Shown: positions 24,516 to 36,272, counted from the first letter of the stretch. The stretch is DNA of 64,000 nt from Odontocerum albicorne (GCA_949825065.1 OX463854.1:16005049-16069048); one strand, 5' to 3'. Translations and numbers: made by a program. Notes: generated from the letters alone by a model not told the origin.

Positions 24516-24575
24516 TACAACCTGGAGTATTCATTTCCGCGTTACATTTTTTTCCAACTAATCAGAAAGTCTTAC
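24516..24575 (-). mobile_element. SINE-1 tail fragment, opposite orientation
   Basis: Minus strand: ctttctgattagttggaaaa then gaatactccaggttgta. It lies about 30 bp from the plus-strand copy ending at 24485, giving a tail-to-tail pair that could fold back. Confidence 0.65.
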
Positions 24576-24764
24576 AGAAATAATGTCATGCATTTTTAGG
24601 TTAAGAATAAAATTGAAAAAAACTTTACATACAGATTTTTTTTTTTAAATGGCTAAAGAACAAAAGGTTTGTGTAAGGAAAAAAATAATGAAATAGCGAA
24701 GAACAAACTACATACATTATTAAAATGGCACGTAATGTGTTTGAAATAACTTTTTTAACCATGT

Positions 24765-24935
24765 CAATGAGGTGTGATTTAGTCTAATGGTAATTGATAG
24801 ATGATCCCAATGAGGTGTGAGTTAGTCTAATGGTAACTGATAGATGATCCCAATGAGGTGCGAGTCAGTCTAATGGTAACTGATAGATCATCCCAATGAG
24901 GTGAGTCATTCTTATGGTAACTGATAAATGATCCC
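24765..24935. repeat. 43-bp tandem array with tRNA-like A-box motif, 4 units
   Basis: Units start at 24765, 24808, 24851 and 24894 with caatgaggtgtgagttagtc and continue taatggtaactgatagatga. Each complete unit contains tagtctaatgg, which fits the pol III A-box pattern trgynnannngg, followed by taactgatag as in a D-loop region. No B box. Origin from a SINE or tRNA head is likely but not proven. Confidence 0.9.
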
Positions 24936-25321
24936 AAAATTTTACGGAATGGACAATTGTAAATCAGGATTAATTTATATTATAGAGTTTTATTTTTGTC
25001 AATTTACTAAAACAATGTAACTCATTTGAAGATCAAGCAAGATGATCATGAAATATGCAAGTATTATTTGAGGTTTCATAACTTTTTAAATTTTTAATAA
25101 GTAATTATTTTTTTTGTTTAATTTTATTTTCATTTTTGTTTAATTTATTTTTAATAAGTAATTATTTTTTTTGTTATGGTAATCCAATAATTAATTTTAG
25201 TGTCTCAAGTGCCCACATTATTTTTTTCGTTGAATTACTCGTACGTTTCACTTTTGCCATTTATTGCTTAAGAGGGAAACAAAAAAGAGGTCTATATCCA
25301 AAACTAGAATTTTAAAAAAAT

Positions 25322-25475
25322 CAACTTCTTAGCCTAGTTGATCAGACGCATGTCTAACGGATTCGATTCCTATTGGAACCCAATAAAATTTAAAACTAAT
25401 TTTTACTCAAACCCTCTTTAACGTCTTTCCGATTAGTTGAACCCGCCAAGTTGTATTGTATACAATGAAAGTTTT
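25322..25475 (+). mobile_element. SINE-1, internally deleted
   Basis: Head with agcctagttgatcagacgc, intact B box (attcgattcctattgg), body ctaatttttactcaaaccc, tail joined from gattagttgaa directly to cccgccaagttgtattgtat and acaatgaaagtttt. About 30 bp of the tail is missing. Confidence 0.75.
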
Positions 25476-26019
25476 ATCCAACACAAATAAGGCTGAAGAT
25501 GTTGATATTATGGGTATGAATCAATTAAGCGATTGCCATAGATTCTAATGTTCATGTTCAAAACGTTTTCTTTCATTTCACACGAACTTGAGCGGATTTT
25601 ATTTACTTTGCGGCCAATATTGAGTTAACTTGTTTTTACTAGATGGATGTCGATATATTAAACAGGCAGTTAGGCCTCGTCTACTCGCCAAAGTGACACC
25701 ATATATTAGATCCTGAGACATTAAACAAACAAAAGTAGACTTAGGTATTACGTGGTAGCAGGCAAATTAAAAACGAAAGCCGAAATCACAGACATACTTT
25801 TAGACTATGCGGTCTAGTGAAAAAAGTATAAGTGTTCTTTAAATTTTGAATAATCACCCCTAAACTTTCAGAATCATGTTTTACGAGTGAAAAAAATAAC
25901 AGCTCAAAATTAAATGTTAATATAAAGAACTTCCTTAAGATGTAGCGGATTTTTTATTTAGTTAAATAACTTATAACATAATAATTAGGATAGAATTATA
26001 TAAGGTAGTTCTTAGTTAT
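25476..26019. other. AT-rich DNA, unresolved possible element at 25.6-25.8 kb
   Basis: The part at 25640-25800 (aggcctcgtctactcgccaa) is more balanced and may be an eroded transposon, but I could not place it. Remainder featureless. Confidence 0.3.
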
Positions 26020-26310
26020 AGATGGGATATTATACAGTCCTCGGAAAATATGGCACCAGGAGAACTGCCTTGGAGAGTTCTAAATAGACTCCGAGTAGAA
26101 ATGACTAAATGCAAGGTAAACGTACAAAAATGGGGTTTCATGAATGTACATAGCATTGACTGTACTTGCGAGAATATACAGGATTCAAAATACATGCTAA
26201 GTTGTCAAAGAATCTGGACTACATGCTTTGAATAGCACCTGATTTATGTGAACGGAAGGATGATCCCTATTGGTCTCTACTGGGAACACATGGCATAATG
26301 AATAAATGAT
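26020..26310 (+). pseudogene. Non-LTR retrotransposon C-terminal zinc-binding region
   Basis: From 26050: MAPGELPWRVLNRLRVEMTK, then KWGFMNVHSIDCTC and YMLSCQR. This matches the extreme C-terminal region of many arthropod LINE polyproteins (PxxLPRRxWxLLNRFRTGxGRC, KWGxxxxxxCxCG, TMxHIVxxCPxR), a putative Zn-binding domain after the RT. It is open for 61 codons, then stop codons interrupt the last stretch. A second, more decayed relative lies at 63.4 kb. Confidence 0.6.
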
Positions 26311-27468
26311 GAAATGAAGAGTAATTAAATGTCCTAATTCAAAAGAAGATAATTATAGGTTTAATCACAATATAGTATAAGCAACTCTCTCACAAAAAAA
26401 AATTGTTGTTTAGGTATTTTAGTAATCTATTCAACGGACTTGTAATGCTTTATTATACCGTGACTGTTAACTTTTTGTAAAATAAATAAATAAAAAATAA
26501 AAAAACCACAACTGTTAAATAAAGTTTTTACTAGATCGAATAAAATTGGTAATAGTTTCCAAAGTCATAAACAGTTGCATTCAATCCAGCAGACAGAACG
26601 AGGAACATTAGTTTTATTTGGAAAAAGGAGGAAATAATATAACAGTATCCATAAGAGCTAACAGAAAATAACTTCTGATGCGGTCTCGTTCCCATGAGAT
26701 ATCCACTTCAGTCGGAGAAAACTTTTGATGCCAAACCATTTAACAGTTTATTGTTTTTCGAAACAATCTTTCCTTCTTTGCTTTCCATTTCTCCTTTTAT
26801 TATGTCTACTGTATTTTTTTATTGTTCATTTTTAGTTTTGTAGCTTACTAGACGTGACCTGTGTCTTTTATCGAGAGATCGTTTTGTTCTTATGATCACG
26901 TTTAGTTTCATATTTTCCCCGACTTCTTGCAATGGCTTTACTAAACATAATTGTTTTTTTACATTTTGCATGCATTTCGCATTTTGTATGCAGTCACAAA
27001 TTCAAAAAGTAAAAGGTTTTTCAAGTATTTAATTTACTTTTATTTGCTCTTAAATACTGAAATTTATCTTATTCTCGTAGTCAATCAGACATGAACCCTG
27101 GTGGTTCCGTGGCAACAAGAGCCAAGCCAAGTCAAGAAAGTATCTAGTTTTGAAACATTGATAATAATTTTGCACTAAAACATTTTTTCCTGACATGTAG
27201 AAAATTTAAATTAAGTTAGTTTAAAGTTACAATATTTGAATTAGATTAGTTCTTATCATATAAATTTGTATATATGTGTAGGTATATCATTTTGCAAATA
27301 TTTGTGTTATAGATTACTTTATTAAATTTAAAAAACCTTTTTTTAAATTTTTGTATAGTTATAGTTTATAATAACTTATCCATTTTTTATTAACTTTCTG
27401 CAGACTCATATTTAATCACGGTTGTTTAAAGCTATTTGAACATTTTTTTATAAAAAATATCATACATA
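26311..27468. other. AT-rich DNA, nothing recognised
   Basis: No supported gene. A short balanced patch at 27085-27145 (cctggtggttccgtggcaac) is unexplained. Confidence 0.35.
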
Positions 27469-27640
27469 CAGGTTTAATTCCCAGTGCAACCTACATTTTT
27501 TTAAAAGGAGTCCAATTTGATTTGAATTTATTAAAGCTTGTTTAAATAACTTCCTTGTTGGTTGGCAGCAATAATTGTCTCATGGACATAAATATGTCAA
27601 ATTTTACTGTATACAATTAAAATATAATTCAATACAATTA
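27469..27640 (+). mobile_element. SINE-1, 5-prime truncated at the B box
   Basis: Begins at the B box (aggtttaattcccagtg), followed by the body and tail ccttgttggttggcagcaat and attttactgtatacaatta. The truncation point inside the head is typical of incomplete reverse transcription. Confidence 0.7.
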
Positions 27641-29007
27641 AACAATGTGAATTAATCAAATATGAAAACTCTCAAGAACGATCATTATTATAATATCTCG
27701 GTTTATTTGTTTACTTATAAATAATATATTTTGATTGTTGAAAATACAATTAGCTGGTTTATTGTCAACCTGTCTAGATATTTCATTTTTAAATATATGA
27801 TTTAGTGACACTTTCGATTGCCACATTCGACATCGCAGACGTTTTCGAAATATATATTATTAGTTGATTTACAATCAAGAGAGCCATTTGAGTGTAAATT
27901 TAAAAATGGAGTAAAAACACGAACAGCCCGACGAAAAGAAATATTTCCAAAGAAAGATATGAATTTCAAACAGAAACGATCGACTGAGTTTTCCAGAACT
28001 TTTCACTCCTGCCTTATTTGAAAATGTTTAAATTTACTTAAAATAACAATTTGCGTTTTCTCTCTTTCATGAGCCCCTTCCGAATCGTGGAATTGCCCCA
28101 AATGTTAAATAAAATCTCTAACAAAGAATAATTTCATGTTTATGCATATTACATTTAAGGGTGTATTTAAGAATAAGAATGTTGTATCTAAGATTTAAGA
28201 AGAAGTCGAATGTTATTTTATATTATTTTTTGCTCTGAAAAAATGTACACTGTGCGTAATTATTTTACATTAAATATTGCATATTAATCACTGATATAAT
28301 ATGATAAATACACCAAAAATCCAACGTTATTTTTTTTATATTTTTTTTTGCAAAAAAAGGAATATATCAAGACAAAAAGAAACAGTTTAAGATTTTTTTT
28401 AAATATCTCCATATAGATTGATTTTCAAGTTAGATTGATATTGAATTTTATATGTATATAGCATTTAATAACACTTTTTAAAATTACATCGTGGCATATC
28501 TTCCAAGTAACCAGAAATTTGTTTAAGATGCCAGAAATGATAACAGAACAGAAACCTTTTTAAACCTTTTAAGACTCAGCGGTCATTATAATCGACACAG
28601 AGTTCATATGCATTTTGTAAACAATTATGTGGTAAATTTATGTTCCCAATGATAACAAATGAACTTTATATAGGATACTATATTATCAACTTTGAACGTT
28701 TTGGCCACCATCTATCTAAACTAATACGACATAATGTTGCATTTAGTGTAAATAATACACTCACAAGCAAGAATAGATTTTTAAGACTTTCAAATTAATT
28801 AAGATCTGAAGGAGAGAATAGGCTTCTAACCAGAACCCAAGCAGTACTCTCGGAATGGTAGGCCAGTGCTTTGCTGACTAAGTGACAAAGGTCAACGACA
28901 TTTAATACAGTTTATTTTTTTGACGGATTACACGAAAATTGTATGACATTATACGCTGATCGTTGTTGACCGTAAAGGAATAATAATATATATTTTTTAA
29001 TTCATTT
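27641..29007. other. AT-rich DNA, nothing firmly recognised
   Basis: Chance frames only. Very weak SINE-like strings near 28490 and 28850 are listed among the rejected items. Confidence 0.35.
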
Positions 29008-29740
29008 AACTCGATTTATTAATTTATTTTTTCAGGTCCTTTGCACACTACAGGTTTCCCTAAATCGTACAAGGACCAAATATAACAAGTACAAAAACAT
29101 GTATTAAACAATTCAAAATTTTAAGACTTATTTAATAAGGACAGTAGTAAAAATACATAAGTTACACTAAAACATTATGACAAAATGTAGCATGTCAAAT
29201 AGTATAAAAAATCGAATTATTTCAAGTATTACACTAACTTCAAGAGATTTTTCCTGAAGGAGCTGAGCGGCACATGAAACACATTTATATGAGGACACAC
29301 ATGGTTAAAAAGTGTGATTACTCTACCTACCGGCATTTCCAAAGCCAAGTTGGTTCGATTTATTGGCTGATAGAACAATCTATGAGTGCGTTGTCTCAAA
29401 TAATTATCCGGAACATGCAAACCAAGACTGTTCAGGAAGGATAGGTTAACTAAATTACCCCAGAGCAAACATAAAAAGTGGACACCTAATCGATGAGATC
29501 TTCCACTCTCTAATGATCTCTAACTTAACATTTCCAGTAAGAAGACACTTGGATAAAGCCAGTGATAATATACACTCTCTCATGTAGAGACAACGGAGAA
29601 ACCTTTTCTGGACCCTCTCTAGCATAAGTGAATACGTAATCCTTGCTGGCGCCCATATTATAAAGATATATTGTAATCATGGCTCTCTAATATAAGAGAG
29701 CTCGTGTCTAATAACGTTAATAGTTGGGTTAGTGTGATTT
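29008..29740 (-). pseudogene. Jockey/CR1-like LINE, RT C-terminus plus 3-prime UTR
   Basis: Minus-strand translation, with breaks, gives FIIWAPARITYSLMLERVQK then RFLRCLYMRE, matching the xxVWxPxxxxxxxxIERVQRRFLR block that follows the LINE RT palm. Then comes an open stretch (29229-29468) with LGLHVPDNYLRQRTHRLFYQ and NRTNLALEMPVGRVITLFN, and a final SSFRKNL segment. Beyond the stop a 3-prime UTR leads to aaaaaataaattaataaatc at about 29008-29030, an AATAAA-type LINE tail. Several stops; 5-prime part absent. Its 3-prime end differs from SINE-1, so it is not the SINE partner. Confidence 0.65.
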
Positions 29741-30301
29741 TTTTATGTGCTTTTGTATGATATTTATTGTTTTAATTTTTTCAAAATAGTTATAAATTTC
29801 AGACGAAATAACGTACGATGTTAGTATTTTCTAGTATATTACAAGATAAAAGGTGTAATTCCTCAACATTTAAGATATTATCAACAACATTATACGACAT
29901 AATGATGAGCATTGAATAGAAAGAAAAGATTTAAGAATTCTTAAATACCTTTATGTAAGTCATTATTGTGACATCGGTTATAATTTCACAATATTTCTAG
30001 ATCCTGTTTCTGAAATAAGATTTCATCTCTTTAACACATCTTGTAGGATAAATATGACTTTTTAAACATCTCTTGACGAAAAAAAAACAATTAAACGATT
30101 TGATAAAATCCTAATTAGAAGACTGCCGGAAAAGTTTAATCATACATGAATTTATGATTAACGACAAAAAAATAATAAAACGTGCTTGACTTTCTTGTTC
30201 TTTTGTATTACAAATTCAAACATTTTAACTTAAATGTTTGAATTTCGATTACAAAGAATCCGTGTTGACACATGGCCTTGTTGGGAATATTCTTGTATTT
30301 C
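29741..30301. other. AT-rich DNA, nothing recognised
   Basis: No supported feature. Confidence 0.4.
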
Positions 30302-30505
30302 GGTTTGATGGCCGTTGGTACTCAGTTGGAGATTTAAAACATGATCCTGTTTAGTTTGATGGCCGTTGGTACTCGGGAGTTTTAAAACATGATCCTGTTT
30401 AGTTTTTAAATGTTTATTAAACGTTTTTCAGGTTGGTTAGAAGAGATAGCTACATGATAATAAATCTCCCACGTGATACTTGTATACAACGCAAGTGAAA
30501 TTTAA
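30302..30505 (+). mobile_element. SINE-1 with internal tandem duplication
   Basis: Starts at the B-box region (ggtttgatggccgttggtac), and the approximately 52 bp from there to gatcctgtttag is repeated (30303-30354 and 30355-30404). The body and tail follow: caggttggttagaagagata, gataataaatctcccacgtg, gtatacaacgcaagtg. The duplication lies wholly within SINE sequence. Confidence 0.75.
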
Positions 30506-31089
30506 TATAATACAATCACGATGATTCCATGTAAAATGTACGAAATAACAACGATTAAATAACAAAGTAAATGTGTAGCTTGTTGCTTTTTAAACAGCCC
30601 AGGATTAAATACAATATTCAACTACATTTTACGTATAAAAGTTTTAACACTATATTTTCAAACAGAACCTACTATTTTTTTAAACTTTCTCATCTCTGAT
30701 TTTAAATAATATATAATTATCTTTAAATAATCAAATTATTTAACATTTATCTACCATAAACAAAGCATTTCACTAAACCATGCACTACTTGATAGAGACA
30801 AATGCACATAATTTCTTATTCTAAAGATCGACAAACATAAAACGTAGGAAAACGAATTTGAGAATGATAATGGAGTAAAGAATGTCGATATTGTGATCTC
30901 GGTTTCTTAATTTTGCCTTTTGGCACGTTCCTCTCATTTCTACATAAAGACTTTATACCCGTAACTAAGTCTAAATTAAGAGATCAGGATGAATATGCAC
31001 AAACAGAATTGCGAACACTCTCCATCTCTCAATGTGCATTATAATCGAATCCAAAAGACAGAGAAAGGAAAGATTCAGCTCGGAAGAAT
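30506..31089. other. AT-rich DNA, nothing recognised
   Basis: No supported feature. Confidence 0.4.
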
Positions 31090-31330
31090 TATCCTGGCAT
31101 CATCCCCAATATTAAATTCCCTTTAACATCCTATTAGATTTACTTGCCACCCCTTGTTACAAGTGGTACAGTAAAACGTGGGCAATGTGTTCCGAGGTGT
31201 TGGAAAACACTTAAAATGCAAATCATAAAGGGGGCTGCCTCCCTGTTTGCTCCCATATCCCGCACACTGCCTCCTGTTTGTGGTCCCGTTCCCTTTTACG
31301 GCTGCCATCCGCCTTATTCTGGTAAATATT
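31090..31330. other. Strong higher-GC island, candidate conserved non-coding element
   Basis: One of the clearest islands: ttgccaccccttgttacaag, gggggctgcctccctgtttg, ttttacggctgccatccgcc. Overlapping frames of 60-70 codons exist on both strands, which is what balanced composition alone produces; none shows a domain. I favour regulatory DNA over an exon. Confidence 0.35.
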
Positions 31331-31754
31331 TGCTTCTCGACTAAATCGAAGTCTCACTGTAGGATCTTTGAATTTTATGAAATGTATTTTTTAAGAATCT
31401 GTATCTTACAACTCTGGATTATTTCCGTTGAAAATAATAAAAAAATCAATTCTATGTGAACGAAAAAGTGCTTTCAATGTTTTCAAACTGTATAACAAAC
31501 ATTATTTTACTGACGTTCTGAATGTAAACAAAGGACTAAGTTTGATGATGTTTATCGTTGTTCAAGAAAATATGACTATCAATTTTGTTAATTATTAGGA
31601 AAGACACACGTCAGATTTGGTTTCATTGAAAAATCTTTCATATTTCGAATTAGTGAACACCTTTAAGGATGCTTATGTGGTTTACGAATCTTGTTATTTT
31701 TTATTATTATTCACATTTTAACAAATCTAAGTCAAAAGCAAAAAAAAGTTCTCA

Positions 31755-32362
31755 TAATATACGTGTCTTAGCTAAGTATACGAGTATATTTGCCCAAAAT
31801 GTTTAGTTATATACGAGTACATATCTTAGCTTAGTATTATATATTTACTTGCCCAAAATAGTAAGTAATATACATGTCTTAGCTAAGTATATCATATATT
31901 ATACTTTCCCAAAATATTTAGTTATATACTCGTATGTTACATATCTTTGCAATATATACTTGCCTAAAATAGTAAGTAATATTCATGTCCTAGCTAAGTA
32001 CTCGTATAGACTTGCCCAAAATATTTAGTAATATACATGTCTTAGCTAAGTACTCCTATAGACTTGCCCAAAATATTTAGTAATATACATGTCTTAGCTA
32101 AGTACTCCTATAGACTTGCCCAAAATATTAAGTAATATACATGTCTTAGCTAAGTATATCATACTTTCCCAAAATATTTAGTTATATACATATATTTGCT
32201 AAGTATAAACTTGCTTAAATAGTTAGTAATATTCATGTCTAAGCTAAGTACTCGTATAGACTTGTCCAAAATATTAAGTAATATACATGTCTTAGCTAAG
32301 TGCATATTTGCCTAAAATATTTAGTAATTTACATGCCTTAGCTAAGTTTATACTTGCCCAAA
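31755..32362. repeat. Satellite-like array, about 12 units of 45-60 bp
   Basis: Recurring tacatgtcttagctaagta followed by tagacttgcccaaaatattt agtaata, with units varying in length. Central units (about 32035-32150) are nearly identical while edge units are diverged, the usual pattern of unequal exchange. Several units contain actcgta. Confidence 0.9.
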
Positions 32363-32459
32363 AAATACAAACAATATTTTAACTCTGTTATAATTACAAC
32401 AAACTTACTTGGTTTTGATATTTAAAAACATTCGAATTATTTAAATCGAATTAAATGTA

Positions 32460-32680
32460 CTAAATTGAAATTGTTTGGTGCGCCATAATCGTATATAAGG
32501 ATGCAATTAAATCCCAGCCGAGTTTTTACGATTTCTGGTTTAACAATAAAACTGATGTTCCTCTGTACGAGTACGAGTATTACCATTCACCGCGAAAAAC
32601 ATAATTAATTGTTAATCGTAAATTGAAATGCTAATGTACGGGCGGCAATTACTTAAGTCTTACGGATTATACATTTTACA
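32460..32680. promoter_or_regulatory. Candidate regulatory island with homeodomain motifs
   Basis: Balanced, unrepeated stretch with aaatcccagccgagttttta, TAATTAATT at 32602-32610, a following gttaatcg, and gtacgggcggcaattactta. No coding potential. Regulatory reading is inference from motif density. Confidence 0.33.
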
Positions 32681-32929
32681 TCAATATAAAATAACAAGAG
32701 GTCGCATCAAATGGATAAAGAATCATTTTATAACACGTTTCCTAATTTTTTGATGATGAATATTACTTTCAATTGAAAATACTGGACGATTTTAAAGCAT
32801 TGATTTTAATTATCATTAGTTGCAATATAATTACAGACACTCGATATTGTAAAACAACGTATGGTTATGTCTTAAAGTATTCCAAATCTTAAATGATTAA
32901 GCACGATACTAAATGACAGAATTATGTTT

Positions 32930-33080
32930 CAGAGGCGTGCTATATGAAAGAGTGGTTCATTGAGATCGGACGGTTCTCAAATAATAATCCACCTTGTTGT
33001 GAGCAATTCGAGCCAATGGGTTCTGCTATGTTAATCTTTAGAGAATCCTGGCCCTATCGCATGCAATATAATTCTTTTGG
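32930..33080. other. Candidate conserved non-coding element
   Basis: Balanced island (attgagatcggacggttctc, gagcaattcgagccaatggg, tcctggccctatcgcatgca), no element or ORF recognised. Confidence 0.25.
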
Positions 33081-33281
33081 ATTATTGGAAGGCTGAGGAC
33101 TTTTTTAAATTGACACATTTTAATAAATGCTGAAATGAAACAAGAGCATATTTGGAAAAACTTGGATCGCAAACCGAATAATAAAAAGAGGAGTTATATC
33201 ATGTTATTTAATAGCCTGAGGATTTATCTCATTGTCAAACGTGCATATCATTTTTTACAGTATATAACATTTTCTTCGATC

Positions 33282-33481
33282 NNNNNNNNNNNNNNNNNNN
33301 NNNNNNNNNNNNNNNNNNNNNNNNNNNNNNNNNNNNNNNNNNNNNNNNNNNNNNNNNNNNNNNNNNNNNNNNNNNNNNNNNNNNNNNNNNNNNNNNNNNN
33401 NNNNNNNNNNNNNNNNNNNNNNNNNNNNNNNNNNNNNNNNNNNNNNNNNNNNNNNNNNNNNNNNNNNNNNNNNNNNNNNNN
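33282..33481. other. Assembly gap, 200 N
   Basis: Exactly 200 unknown bases, a conventional scaffold gap of likely arbitrary length, next to a long (TA)n tract that would stop assembly. Translations across it are meaningless. Confidence 0.99.
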
Positions 33482-33950
<469 letters not shown>

Positions 33951-34149
33951 TTTATATTGAATTTTAATTTTTCGTTTTTGATAAAGGCCAAAGGTCGTAT
34001 TTGTAAACCAACGTTTACAAATACGAAAACAGTGCATCCTTAAATTACAACGCAAAGTTACAAAATGAGGCATTTATTTATTATTATCACGAAGCGTGAC
34101 ATGAAATTGAAGCCAAAAAACAATTAAGCCAAATAATTAGGATGTCGAA

Positions 34150-34435
34150 AAGCTTTAAGATGAGAATCCTTAGAACCGTTAAAATAAAGACAACCAGAGA
34201 TTGGATCAGAAAAAACCATATACGAGTAAGTGAAGGAAAATACATTGTCAGAATAGGAATACAACAAAGGCAATCATGGCGTACACATGGGAAAAGGGTG
34301 GACACTTTGTAAATATCACAAATTGTCTTACGTGGCAACCTGATTAGCCTGCTTCCGGAAAAAATTCTAATTAATTTGAAGATAGCAGGAAGTCAACATC
34401 TCAGAAGAAGCTAACTGATAAGGAAAGGACCTAAG
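34150..34435 (+). pseudogene. RT-B-like LINE fragment
   Basis: Frame near 34162 reads MRILRTVKIKTTRDWIRKNH then IRVSEGKYIV, matching MKVLRxIxGxTxRDRIRNxxIRE of endonuclease-RT LINEs. Near 34380 another frame reads EDSRKSTSQKKLTDKE, resembling the KRWKDNWQSTSQE end of the copy at 41.8 kb. Several stops and shifts. Assignment to RT-B rests on the order of these two blocks. Confidence 0.45.
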
Positions 34436-34689
34436 GTCTAAAAAAAGAAAAATATTAAGAATTTGGAAAATGCAATTTTAAATTATTACTGTGATGCTGT
34501 ATTTAAAAGCAATAAACAGGGATGGAGAAGAGGATTTTTTTCTATTTTATTGTTGAAAACAGAATTATAACACAAATTGCAAAATATTTAAGAAGAAATT
34601 TTAAATTGATGTTTCCTAATTAGTTTTCATTCTTTGTAAATAAACCATCTCTGTTCTAAAATTGCATATTTTTTTAACTGTGCATTTAC

Positions 34690-34853
34690 GATGTGCACGG
34701 CATCTCACAGCGGATTTTTTAATTCTGGCAAATTGTTTTCTCCGACAATCCCCGCGAGTGGCTTACATTACGCTGGGCCGTATAAAAATATGAAGTCTTT
34801 TACCCACGACTCGGTGGATTTAATATTCCAGGCAATTTATTACGTTTAAAAGC
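34690..34853 (+). promoter_or_regulatory. GC island with TATA box, possible promoter
   Basis: Balanced sequence (gtgcacggcatctcacagcg, ccccgcgagtggcttacatt) ending in ggccgtataaaaatatgaag, with TATAAAAA at 34781-34788. The following 70 bp leads to the ATG at 34854. A start site about 28 bp downstream would fall near 34809, but the initiator match there is weak. Confidence 0.3.
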
Positions 34854-34970
34854 ATGTCTGAATTAGTTTACGTTCTTTTTGTCTTGGCAATTTTCTTTGT
34901 CGTCGAGTATTATTTTGAGGTGAAATCCTTGAATGTTTCTCCTTTTCCGAGATTCTTTCTCCTCAGACAG
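34854..34970 (+). CDS. Possible first coding exon with signal-anchor-like N-terminus
   Basis: An ATG opens MSELVYVLFVLAIFFVVEYY, a strongly hydrophobic stretch, and continues 19 more codons to LLRQ, where ctcagacag is followed by gtatgtgt, a near-consensus splice donor at 34970/34971. The exon would be 39 codons and end in phase 0. The island and TATA box immediately upstream fit a promoter plus short 5-prime UTR. Product unknown: a secreted or membrane protein if real. Against it: T-rich DNA easily encodes hydrophobic peptides, the frame continues past the donor, and no downstream exon is visible. Confidence 0.2.
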
Positions 34971-35269
34971 GTATGTGTCTTTGTGGGAAATTGGAATATT
35001 GTTTTCTATTTTGTTATCCAAATATATTGTAAAGAGATACAAATATTTATTTTATTTCTTCTGGTGTTCAGATTATATAATGTATAATGTTTTTTTTAAT
35101 CAAAATGAATTACTTACATAAAATGACCATTTATTTCAGATGTATATTTTATTGTTGTTTAATTTGAAAGAAATATTTAAATAAAAAAAATAAGATCTTA
35201 CAGTAACCACTATATATTTTTCTGGTAACATTGAATGACAAAAGATTACTTCAAGGCGCCAATTTCGGC

Positions 35270-35463
35270 GACCTACGTGGCTTTGTTAATATTTCGACCC
35301 GGGGTTGCAGGTTCTTCTAGCTCTTGTATCAGATTTAAAAAAAGGTGCAATTCTAATTTTCACTTAACGCCTCTTCAACTTCTTTCTGGTTGGTTAAAAG
35401 AGATTTTCACGTCAATATGCCTTCCAGATTATGATGTATACAATGAAAGAGTAATACAATAAT
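35270..35463 (+). mobile_element. SINE-1, full length
   Basis: Head gacctacgtggctttgttaa, acccggggttgcaggttctt (B box partly lost), body tctaattttcacttaacgcc, tail tttctggttggttaaaagag, gtcaatatgccttccagatt, atacaatgaaagagtaatac. Confidence 0.82.
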
Positions 35464-36272
35464 ATAATACAACACGTTTCAATGTAACATCTCACGTCTC
35501 AGAATATCGAAGGTGAAGATCTAGGTATGTTTCTCGGTCTAATCACACGCTCATACTCGTAGAATTCACAATATCAAAATTTGAAAGAATGTAGGAAACC
35601 GAGAACAACGTGAGATATGGTAAAAAAAGAAGACGGTTTCAGGAACATGTAGTAAAATGGATGGTGAAGAATACTCGCCACTATTCTTTAAAACAACCTC
35701 TCTAGCAGCTGACCACTAGGCAGACTACTCAAAATATGGAATTACAACAGTCTTTTCCAGATGAGAAGGAAAAAAATCAATAATTTTGTTTAAAACAGAG
35801 ACATCTTGATTTTTAAATACTTTACTAACGTGAAAAAACATTTAAACCATACCACATACATTAATTATCCAATTCAGGGTCACTGCGTTAACATTAAAAA
35901 AAGTCAACAGTCAGCAAGTCAATATGTCTCAAGGGTCATCTCGTCACATTAGGATCTTGAGGATTTGCGCTTGTTGTTTTTCTCTCCAGAAATTACAGAG
36001 GGGACCCAGGAAAAACAACAATCGAAAAAATAGTTCTTACCCTAGCCAGAAGCAAGACGAGGGGATACAATTAATCACGGATCGGAACGTGAGATGAGAT
36101 TGTTTTTATTTTTATTGAAGGGCTACTAAATAGGTGATGACATAATACCATGATTATTTGCATTAGGTTAATGTGTGAACATTAAGAAACATTTTTTTAA
36201 ATGTATGTGTAAATATAGGATATAGCTTTTTGATATCTGACTGATTTAAAAACGTTAAAAAGGCAACCTTTT
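35464..36272. other. Mostly featureless, possible RT scrap at 35.56-35.70 kb
   Basis: At about 35600-35680 one frame reads RYGKKRRRFQEHVVKWM, reminiscent of the RRRRxxEHVxRM block of RT-B, but with no supporting neighbours. The rest shows nothing. Confidence 0.3.

Noticed and set aside
28488..28530. Possible minus-strand SINE-1 tail (gtggcatatcttccaagtaa ccagaaa)
   Set aside because: Only about 30 bp with several mismatches; not enough to call.
28850..28905. Possible minus-strand tRNA-like head (gctgactaagtgacaaaggtc)
   Set aside because: Resembles the SINE-1 start but lacks a B box and any tail; too weak.
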